64,000 bases of DNA, from the NCBI RefSeq assembly GCF_910592395.1, contig NC_088321.1, forward strand, positions 11,534,001 through 11,598,000. The letters run 5' to 3'. A model generated the notes under the pieces. It saw only the letters and a program-made list of their open reading frames with translations, did not search any database and was not told where the DNA came from. Shown here piece by piece: positions 48,201-60,200 of this stretch; within the stretch, counting starts at the first letter, position 1, and each line of letters starts with the position of its first letter. The translations under genes were made by a program, and so were the position numbers. The DNA is from Lineus longissimus. Lineage: Eukaryota; Nemertea; Pilidiophora; Heteronemertea; Lineidae.

Positions 48201-51200
48201 GTTAAAAGGGATTTTCTGGTTCTGTATCAACAATTTCAGATAATCGAGTGCACCGGTTGGTCGTTGGAAGAGGAAATAACTCTCGCGGATAATTGTTTAG
48301 CCGGGTTGATAACATGTTTGCAATCGCCAATTTTAATTAAAGGCAGTAGCGTCGAATTGCCAAAAATTGTCTAGTTATGATACATGTCATACTCGGTTAA
48401 TTTAAAAGTTCCGCTAATTAGGCCAGTTTTTTTCCCGATAACACGGACACGACTAAAGGGACACTGATATGGAAAATAAAAGCGAGTCCTAATTTTATTC
48501 TATTTTCGCAGGCAACTGTCCATATCGAGCTAGGACATATATCAGTTGCCGACTGCTTGGAGGATGGCTAATACCCGCTACAAATAACCCAGCTGGACGT
48601 GTTTGCTGCAAACGTAAGTCCTAATTTTGCATAGGGGTGACATTTATTGTTTACATACGGCATGCATATGTATATGTCATACACTGCATGTTCCTCGCAT
48701 TGCTTACCATACCAATGTTTACATACAATTCACAATGTCACATGTGAGGATGTGACTTTTTGCTTAAATGTCTTGTCGTATTTTAAGCCTTAGTGAGCGT
48801 ACTCATGACAGTGGATATTTTGCATTTGAACCGGTCGTTGCAGAAACCTACGGAATCCAATGTAAATCGGGTCAAAATACGTGGTAGTTTGCCATATGTA
48901 CGTGTTTCCCCTCAATAGACAGCTAGGCATGGCCAGGGCTTTGCACTAAAGGGATAGAGAACAACATTTAAGTCGCAACAATGCAACACTGAATGACGAA
49001 AACACCCAAAATTGGTAAACCTGCCTAACACGTCACTTGCTAATAGCTGTTCTACTGCTCTAACATCGTCAACGTATGTAAATTCATATAGATGTAAGAA
49101 GAGATCAAGCTTTCCAGTTTTCTAAAGCTGTTATTGTTTTTGTTTAGTCCCAACATGTGCAAGAAACTGTAGAGCTCAGAAGGCGCGATGCGCACTCAAG
49201 CGGACATGCAGATACCCAATAAGATCACCGAGATGCTCCTGCCGGCCCGGTCTAGTATGCTGCAAATGTAAGTGACAGTTCTCAGTTATGACTGCGGCCA
49301 TGATATAAAAAACTTATAAAATATGACCCGGGCGTGTAATCAAGATTAAGACTATGAAACATAAGCGGTGGAGGGCAAAGGAACAAGCACATGAATATGT
49401 GACAAGCATATGATACACACACTAGTTATCTCTGCATTTCAGACACATGTGAACTGCGTGGATGCAGAGGTAGATGCAACAGGGGCCGATGTCCTAAAGG
49501 GACGAGACCTGCCCGCAATACCTGCACTTGTCCAGCCGGCTATTCCTGCTGCATACAAATAAGTAAGTATCAATTAACATCGCAAATCATGCTGCTCGGT
49601 TATACGTAAGTATTACTGACAACATCCTAAAAGTAAAATAGGTATGGGAAGTTGTGCTCGCCGTGAAATACCAGTGGAACCATCTTCTATATCGAGCAAC
49701 TTATTCAAATGGACAGTTTGTCAAATTAGAGTCATCTTAATGCTTCTAGTCGTTTAAAAACAGTATTTTTTTATGATTATATTTGAGAGAGCTTTATAAC
49801 CTAAACCTACATCTATAGTACTGTATTAAGTGTTATGTGTAAAAAATGAACCCATTCGTTTATGTACAACATTCCGAGGAGAGGTACAACCGTGTCATTG
49901 GCTGACAATTTCCTAATGTTGAAATGAGTTTCCTGGAGTTTTATCACAAATCAACGATGAGCGCAAAAAATCATGCATCGGTTGGTTTGGTAGTTGGGAA
50001 GGACATACCTGTCATGGATAACTATTTAGGCGGCGCTCTTTTTAGACGTACGCTCTCTGCGATGGAATGGCCAGCATTTATTGTGTTATGATGCATATAA
50101 TCACACTCTGATGATTAAGGTGCTGCAGCAAATTGCTATGGGATGTCAAAAATATCATTGCTACCCAATAACTCTGATTTTCCCCGATAATACGGCCACC
50201 ACTACAGGGACACTTGTAAAGAAATAGAGGCGATTCATAACATTATTTCCTTTTCGTAGAAAAATGTCCATATCCAACTATGACATATATCAGATGCAGA
50301 CGGCTTGGAGGATGGGTAATACCTGCTAAAAGTAACCCGAAAGGACGTGTTTGCTGCAAACGTAAGTTTTAATTTTGCAATTGGGTGACATTCGTTTACA
50401 GATGGCTTGCGCACTGTCTATAATGTATTGCGTGTTGCATTGTGTCAAGCCTTAAAATTGCTACCAAATGGCAAAATATTCATATACAATGTGTCTCAAA
50501 ACATTACCCTAGTTTCGCACTCCTAACGTCAAGCCAGATCTTGACCAAGTGCACATTTCCAGGCCCGTAATGGAGTAATTTTTAGGCTTTCTATAATCCT
50601 CTAGTATTTGAATGTGAATGGTCGATAAAAACCGTCCTCTATACTTATGGTAACTATAACAAGACACAAATAAAATCACCCCACTCGCATTTGTCCTGCC
50701 TGCTTGGGTGTCTTATTAACCTATTCAAGCCACGATTGCCATTGACGCTGCGTTCAATCAAATAGAGGGCCAGATAAACTTCCTCCCGTCGTGGGCCTAC
50801 GAAAATATACACATACACTGGGTGATTTCAAAGTTGGTTTTGGTTTTAGTGTTGGGTGTTAGTGTCACTTTTATTCTTAATTTCTACCCCTAAAAACCTA
50901 TGTCTGGATAAGACCAATTCGAGGTTTTAGTTTAACACCAACACTGGTTTTATCTAAACACCTAAAACCTGGGCTGAAACTAAGAAGAGGTTTTATTCTG
51001 CAGGTAAAACTAACACCAAGATGGATAGAGATAAAACCTTGGAAAAACCAAACATGCATGTTGTTGTCGTTGTTACTGTTGTTTCCCTATTGTAACCGCT
51101 TCCGATCTATATAAATTTGGTCGTCTTCTCTCACGTCCATCATCATTCCCATCAGCGTTCAAAATACCAGCAACTACTTCTTGAAATGGTACGAACAACA

Positions 51201-54200
51201 TGATTTATTTTTTTAACACCAACACCGACTTTGAAATCCACTCGGTGTTAATGCCTAAGGTGTTAGTTTTATTGGTAATACAAAGTGCACTACAAATCTT
51301 CCAAATATAACACCGAGCTGGGATTAAGATCAGACATTGGTGTTCCAATTGGTTTCAGTGTGAAACTAAAACCTAATTTGAAATAGGATAATGCTAAAAC
51401 TGTGTGTCAAAACTAACACCAGAACTGATTTCATTTCTGGTGTTGTGGAGAGTTTTAGTTTTAGTCCCGGTGTTAGTTTTTGACACTAAAACCATGCCTT
51501 AGTTTTTAGCTAAAACCGGACATAATGCTAAAACCAACAAACACCGACTTTGAAATAGGATAAAACTAAAACCCAATTCATTTCAATGCTGGTTTAATCA
51601 AGGGTTTTAGTGTTCCATTTAGTTTTAAAACTAAATCTAAAAACTGACCTTGAAATCACCCCCTGGCTTACTACAGTGGACGTTAGGCGTGCGAAACTCG
51701 AGTATATTGTTTGCGTTTTGACTCAGAATGTGATCAAATGGTTAACATAGTTGCCTTCCTCACACGTTCAGGATGAGTGAAGTCTTGGGTCTTTCTAAAT
51801 GCAATTGATAAGGCATGAGGTGATAGGGACCTGCATGTTGTGCTTGCCTTTGTGAGCGTGAGAAGCAATAAATATTTCAAATCACAAAAACAGTGGTTTT
51901 AAATTCGTTCCATTCAGGCCTGTCGAAAAAGTCATCTGTTTGCCATTACCTTCAACAAGCCTGTGTAATCATGCAGTGACCGTACCATACCTACTCAACT
52001 GGGATGTGGTAATGCCACTACTATTTAAGTGACCTGTGAAATATACATGTTGACCCTTTGATTCCTTTTTGAGTCAAAATTTAAACCACATGATTTATTG
52101 GGACACATGCATGGTAGAGTCCACTTGTCGCCTATAAGAATGTCATGTTTCACTATGAAACCCGCCGTCATGTTCGAAAGCCTCGGGGAACGTACTCGTG
52201 ACATTGGACATTTGGCAACTAAACAATGAAAAAAATATTCTGACGATATCAGCGTACAGTCATGAAAATATGCTTTTCATTTTAACTAATGCTTATCACC
52301 CTTTCAGTCCCAACATGCAAAATAAACTGTAAAGTGTACAAGGCGCGATGTGTCCGAAGTCGGACGTGCAAATACCCAATAAAATCGCCGAGATGCACCT
52401 GCCGGCCCGGCCTGGTATGCTGCAGATGTAAGTGACAATTCTCAGTTATAATTTGGGCCATGGTAGAAAAGGAAAAAAATAACCTGAGCATGTAATCCAC
52501 TGTACGACGAGACGAGACATAAACGTTTCATTGTTAGACTAATATTAAAGTAATAAAACACATATCTACCAAAAAAACGTATGCTACACAGTGCGTGCGT
52601 CAGTTCTCTCTGTATTTCAGACACCTGTGAGCTTTCTGGATGCAAGGGTAAATGCATAAAGGGCGGATGTCCTAATGGGAGAAGACCTCTCCAGAATACC
52701 TGCACTTGTCCGGCCGGCTATTCCTGCTGCTCACGTGAGTATTGAAGCATCATTGAATACCAGATCGATGAACAAACGTAAATGGATTTTTTTCAGTTAG
52801 AGTAAAAATGGCTGTGGTTCGATCCGATTCAAGGGAAATAACAAATCAGTCTGATCGCCGTTTCATTTCGAGTGATCGTTTGACCATGTTAAACTCAATA
52901 TACTGTATGATACTCAAACAATTGTTATGAAGGGATACTGATATAGATATTGAGACGAGTGCTAATGTTACGTTCCTTTCGCAGGGAAATGTCCATACAC
53001 AACGAGAACATATCATAGTTGTAGACGCCTAGGAGGATGGGTAATACCGGCTTCAGGTAACCCGAGAGGACGTGTTTGCTGCAAACGTAAGTCATTACAC
53101 ATTGCAAAGGGATGATGACATTCGTGTACATATGGCAAGCACACCTGCCTATAATGCATTGCGTGTTGCATTGGGGCAAACCCTTAAATTGCATGCATTA
53201 ACAAAGTTCGCATAGAATTCAAGTTCTCACCAGTTATTGCCTGTAAGATGTTACATTTCACTTCAATGTCGCTTCGTGCTTTTATGCACCATATGAACGT
53301 ACTCGTGGCAGTAAACACTTGACATTTGAACCCTGGCGGAAAATAACTGAATGAATGTCAACGTATTGAAAGTCATGAGTAGGTGCAATAAGCAACGAAC
53401 CTTTCCACTTGTTAATTACTCTGATATTGTTTTTTTAGTCCCAACATGTGCAAGAAACTGTAGAGCCAACAAGGCTCGATGTGCATCCAGTCGGGCGTGC
53501 AGATACCCAATAAAATCGCCGAGATGTACCTGCCGGCCCGGCCTAGTATGCTGCAAGTGTAAGTGACAATTCTCAGTTATGATTGGGGCAATGATATAAA
53601 AAAGGATAAAATATAACCCGGGCGTGTAATCCCAATTAAGACTAGACGAAACATTTATAGCGGTGTGGAGGTAAAAAGTATAAATACAATGAATGAACCA
53701 TAACCGTATGATAGAACGTGCGTGAGTCAGTTTTGTGTGTATTTCAGACACTTGTGAGCTACTAGGATGCAGAGGTAAATGCGTCAGGGGCCGATGTCCT
53801 AATTGGATGAGGCAGCTAAGCCAGAGGACCTGCACTTGTCCGGTCGGTTATTCCTGCTGCGCGCGTAAGTATCAAAACAACGTTTACATGGTTTAGGTTT
53901 ATTTAGAAAAAAAATTAGTATGAGAAGTTGTGCTCGCAAGTAAATACAATATGGGATCGTCTTAACCGAGGAAATTAAGTGAATGGAAAATTTGTTAAAT
54001 TGGAGATATTTCAATTACCCATTCTTTTGAGCCGTTTCGAAAGAAAAACACAGCAGTATTGTTGATATTTAAATTCGAGTTTGATGTTTGCCTCAATCTA
54101 ATGTATCTTACTTTACATATTAATTAATTCGTTAATGTTCAAAGATTTGAAGAAGGTCAGGCCTACTTCCTACTTCGGATTCAAGTCGTTGTGTGGTTTT

Positions 54201-57200
54201 TGGACCTCGGTCCATTTTGGAAAACACTCCGATTCATTGTCAGTCGATTTCCTGGATTTTCTGGTGTTATAACCAATATCTCCTATGAGTGCACACGAAT
54301 CTTTCACCGGTAAATCGCTGAAATGGGAAACACCCATCTTGATTATATTGTTTAACTGACTTGATAGCATGATCGAAATTGTCTCGTTTTAGACGTACGC
54401 CGCCGGCGGTGAAATTGCCAAAGTTTGTTTAGTTATGATATATGTAGTACTCTGATGATTTAGACATTGTGTTCCGCTTTGTAGGCAAATGTCCATACCC
54501 AACTAGAACAATTGCCTGGTGCAGACGGAATAGAGGATGGGTGATACCCGCTACAGGTGTCCCGAAAGGACGTGTTTGCTGCAAACGTAAGTTTTCAATT
54601 TGCATATGAATTAGTTTACAGACGGCATGCACAACTACCTGCAATGTATTGCGTACTACATTGTGTCAAGCCCCAAAGTTTCTTGTCACCAATGTTTACG
54701 AATAGAGTTGTCGTTGTCACTTGAAAGGATGCCATTTTTCACTTTAATGTCGTGTCGTGTTAAGTAAGCCTTCGTGAACGTACTCGTGACAATGGACATT
54801 TGGCATTTGAACCATGGTAGAAGCGTGTATTATGGTCCAACATGCGTGGATGTTTGTCATCTTTTCTGTTTGACCATACAGTGTACAGGTAGACAGACCA
54901 TTTCTTAACAAAAGGCATGATTGGGAAACAAACAAAACCGTTTAGTCCCAAACAATGCAAATGGCAAAAGACACTGACAATTTGCAACACTGAAATAGTA
55001 TTGCAACCGCCAAACGTGTCTATGTTGCAAATAGGCCTATACACTCTATTGTTTTAAATAACTTTTTTCCCTGAACATTATCAGCGTATTGAAATTTATG
55101 TCCAGGTTCATATATAAATATTCCTTTTTCTTTAATTTATGACTTTATTGCCTTTTAGTCCCTACATGTGCGAGGAACTGTAAAGCGCAGAAGGCACGAT
55201 GTGTACCCAAGCGGACATGCAGACACATAATAACTTCGTCGAGATGCTCATGCCGGCCCGGTCTGGTATGCTGCAGATGTAAGTGGCACTTTACAGTTAT
55301 GACTGGGGCCAAGAAAGAAAAAGGTTGAAATAAATAGACTGGACATTCCAGAGAAATTGTGGGCAGGAAATAAGTGATAGAGAACAGAAGTATAATCAAA
55401 TCAATATGTGCAATGTGTTTGGCCCAGAAACAAAGATTACAAAACCGCTACCAAAGTAAGCAGAATCTGCACATAGAGAGATTGTCAGGTTAGAGGGAAA
55501 TATGGAGTTAAGTCATGAAAAGGTTATGCAAGACGATTGAATTGTCGTCCGACTATTGAACCAATAGTGCATGTTCATAAATTTTGTATCAGTCAATTCG
55601 ATGTCTAACCACTTCAGGGTTCATTGCCAATAGTCTGTTTTTGCTCGATCCATATTCCCTCAAGTAAGAGTAATAAAGAACTCACCGAATAGACTTAGGA
55701 GAACAATGCTTCAATAGTATATGAACATATCCACATGTTATTCAAACGCGAGAATCACGAGCACGACTATAACTGAATCTCACTATTAGTATGGTTGCAG
55801 TGACACATCGTCCACATCATCGGGAAATGTCAATTCGCCATTTGGCTGCTTAATGCCTCACTGTGGCTAAGTCTAAAACCTACCGGAAGTTACATGTATG
55901 GATGAATTAGTCCGATCGACCGCTGCTATTTTTTTCGGTCACGTTTCTGACCATCTGCCTGTTCGAGGTAGTGCGTCGGTCTTGTCGATCACGTCAACCA
56001 CTTTATCAAAAATCCATATGTTCTTCCGTTCGTGCTCAGTTATCTCTGTTTTTCAGACACATGTGAGCTTGCTGGATGCAGAGGTAAATGCGTAAGGGGC
56101 CGCCGCTGTCCTAAAGGGAGTACGTTGAAACGTCGGGCGACCTGCACTTGTCCAATTGGCCAATCGTGCTGCACGCGTATACGTAAGTATTCGAAAAGAA
56201 TAAATCCATGAGCAAATAAGTACACGTATATGAGTTTGTGCTCACGGTTAGGTACCGCAGGAGCCATATATTCTACCAACGAACAAGCGTGATTGAATAA
56301 TTTGTTAAATCAGAATCTTCCGAACGACCATAGTTTGTGTCTACATGCATTTAAGACTGGAGTTTACCTCTTTTGTGCGCTTCCAGCAAAAAAATATTTA
56401 TAACATATTGACCACACAAGGGTTGGTTGCCTATTTTGTCAATCTTTGTTTTAGTTCCAACCTTATCTTCCCATTCTGCCTAGAAAACATATCAATTTTG
56501 ACCGATAAGAATAGTTAATTCACTTAATCAGAGGTCATCATTTGAGTTTTGAAAAATCCTGCAGACTTTACGATGCGACATAACGATCATTTTTTTCTCT
56601 AAAAATACGTTCCATTCATTTGGTATAAGCAGATGAATGCCCTGAAAGGCCTCGATTTACAATTTTCTGAATATTGCCTATTTCCGCCCAAATATTTATC
56701 ATCATCATTATATAAACGGATGGGTCCTTCAGTGTGTGCGCAGACATAAGATATAGTTTATATTTCCGTTCTTTAGTGATTTTCAATAACGAAACGAACA
56801 TACAACATAACTGAACAGGTGCAGATAGCAATATTTACAGCATCCTCTTGAATATCTTACGAACATCCAATGAAACTCCCAGCTAACTTTCTCCTGTATC
56901 TCTCCTATTTCTAACCCCTCAATATTGAATTCTATTTGTCTATCACTCCTGAGACTGGCTCCTGAGACTGGGCTATATAATGAAAAGTGTACATGTATCT
57001 CTGACAAGAAGAATCTCAAACTAACTCGGATTAGATACTAGTATGTTACTGATTATTGAAACTGACTCGAGATATTTCGCTACTTAAATGGCTGTCTAAT
57101 CTCTTTTTGAAAGTGTCTTTGTTATATAGGAGAGTCTAATACGATCGTTCCACTGGTCATTCCAATCTTTAATTGTGCTTTGTCTCAAGTTTGCTGTTGA

Positions 57201-60200
57201 GTGTTGGACTGCCAGCTTGAAATTGAGACCGCGAGTTTTATTTAGAAAAGCGATCGCTAGCCTCTGGAATTCCTAGATGGCTATATATATATAGTGAAAA
57301 ACTAATTTTGAAAATATAGATCCATTAATAAAAGTGAAAACCTGCAACAAAAATATCGCGAGCCGACCGCCGGTTACAGTTGTGTTATTGTTATTCATTT
57401 CATTACCGCCACTGTATGTAGCTGTTCGGATATTCTGTGGTCACTTATTGTCAATTGCAAACCAGGTCAATTGGCCTATCTCTGATCTGAAAGACCACGA
57501 AATCCGAAAACTGCATTGAAATATTTTTTTAAGGAGTGTATCGGCTCGACGAAGGGAATGAAGTCTGCATGTAAATGGCGTGAAATAAGCATTAGTTCAG
57601 AGGACCGTCGCTTATCAACAGTGCTGGCTGTTTTAACACCAAAATTAAAAATAAACAATTAAAGCAGTCTTATCGATGTTCAAATAAGAGCAGTGTGCAC
57701 GTTTCCTAAATCTTGTTTAAGTGCACAATGATAAAATGCTATGTGGAAGGTGTTATCGGTTCATTTATGTTAATCCGAATGGCGGTGTCTCATCGACAAA
57801 CAATTTTCCGATGTTAAGAACAGTTCTGGAGCTATATCTAAAAATGTCAAATGAGTTCCTGTAAAATCTGATCGATACACATACCGTTGAAATGAGAGAA
57901 ACTAGTCATTTAATATCTGATTAAAGCAAATATACATTCCCGCGTAAGACCGAAGCCGATAGCTTTCGGGAATGTTTGTGATGTGCATTTGGATCTTCTA
58001 CTGAATATATACCCATTACTCCCGGTGTACGAGTCGAAAGCGTGGCATTCCTGCAGACACCGTGGGTTGTTGCGCTTCGAGTGAGAGCTTCTTTAGATCA
58101 TTATATAAAATATTCACACGAAAAGGTCTGAACACAATTCAAACCACTGGTCTCCACATTGTATTGCTAAGGCTTTTAGTTTAACCATGGTAGTGCAAAG
58201 ATAAATTAACCAAACTATCTGCATATATTTTTAAAACTAATCAACGCCAACATTTTACTTTAATTTCTTAGATTTATCATCAAGTTCGTCTCGAAAAAGA
58301 TTCTAGCGTATTTTGTTGCTTAATTATGATGCTGCAACTTGTTCATTCAAATAAATTTGATATTTCAATATCGGTATCAGTGAAATCAGAATTTTTTTTA
58401 CCAGATGGAATACGTTTACACGAATCGTTGGCCCATCGATGTGAGAGTTCAAATCTGAAATAAATATGTTGCATCGTAAAGTCTGCAGGGATGTTCAAAA
58501 CTTAAATGATGACCTCGAATTTAACTTTGATAAATTAGAATAGAGTTAAAAAAGCTTTTTTTAACTCTATTCTGGTAGATCTAATCTATCAAAATTAATA
58601 TTTTCTATGCAGAATGGGAAGATAAGGGTTGGAACTAAGACATACATTGACATAGATAGGTACCATTTTGATCAATTTGCTACAGATATTCTTTTTGTAA
58701 GCACACAATGGATGTGTCATGAACCCATAACCTAAGAGACGATTGCCGCAGCCACATGAATAGAAAATCGAGTTCAAATACAATTTATCATACTCCGTTC
58801 ATCATGACCTCACGGCTTGAGTGACGCCAAAATAAAAATGGCTTCCCTAAAGTATGCCATCTTTCCACCACATGTTCACCAGTAGGGACGCTGATTTAGA
58901 AGAAGAGGTGATGAGTTCTGATAATTATATGTATTTTTTGGTAAATGTCCATGCCCAACTAGAACATATGCCAGATGCAGACTAGCCAGTTCTGACATTA
59001 TTTCTCTCTGTAGGCAAATGTCCATACCCGACCAGAACATATGTCAATTGCAGAAGGCTTGGAGGATGGGTAATACCCGCTAGAGGTAACCCACCTGGAC
59101 GTGTTTGCTGCAAACGTAAGTCTTAATTTTGCAAAAGGATAACATTTGTTTGCAGACAGTATTCGTATGCACCTGTTAGAGTAATGCATTGCGTTTTGCA
59201 TTCGTTCATGGCCTAAAGGTTTTTACAATACCAATCGACTGGAAATTGCATGCAGTTGGTCATGACAAAATACATGTTCGAGAACCTTTTATAGGCCCTG
59301 TTTACATTTATAAATTCACGTTGGGAAGTCTTGTCACATAATTGTCGTGTTTGAAGCCTAATGTGAATTATTGTCCGACCATTGAACCAATAGTGGATAT
59401 TTATAAATTTTGTATCCATTATATTCGACGTCTAACCACTTCAGTCAGTGTATTTGTTTTAAAGATGTTTTTCCTAACATTATTATCGTATCGAAATCCA
59501 TGTGTTTATCCATGTGTTGGTTCATTATAAGATCAAGCTCGCCTTTATTTTTAATTTGCACGTGTATTCCCTTTTAGTCCCAACTTGTTCCAAGAACTGT
59601 AGACTTTACAAGGCAAGGTGTGTACCCAGACGGACATGCCTATTCCCAATAACCACGTCGAGATGCTCATGCCGGCCTGGCCTAGTATGCTGCAAATGTA
59701 AGTGGCACTCTACAGTTATGGTTGGGGCCGTGACGGATGGTATGGATGTCGTAACGAATATTATACAAGTAATGTCAAACATCATACATCTCATACCGAT
59801 CGGACAACGCCCATTCGCCATCTGGCTGCTTTAATGCCTCTCGGTGGCTTCGTCGGAAAACTTGTCGAAAGTTATGAGTAAATGTTAGTCGATTGTTGTT
59901 GTTTTTCAAGCTCTGTGACGTTTATAATCATGCTGCTTATTATGTGGTGCTAAACGTCAGTCTTGTCGAGCACGCCGCAACTTTTTCAATTCTTATATCA
60001 GTTATCTCTGTATTTCAGACACATGTGAGCTACGTGGATGCAAAGGTAAATGTGTGAGGGGCCGCCGATGTCCTCCAGGGAGTAAGCTCTTAAATCGGAA
60101 GTCATGCACTTGTCCGATAGGTCATTCTTGCTGCACGCGTATACGTAAGTATCAGAAAAAATGAATCCCTGAGTAAATTAGTATGAGTAGATGGGCATAC

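Noticed and set aside
49590-49612. A second B-exon end just after B13 (TGCTGCTCGGTTATACGTAAGT)
   Set aside because: It lacks an acceptor and the rest of the module; probably a leftover of unequal exchange, too short to annotate as an exon.
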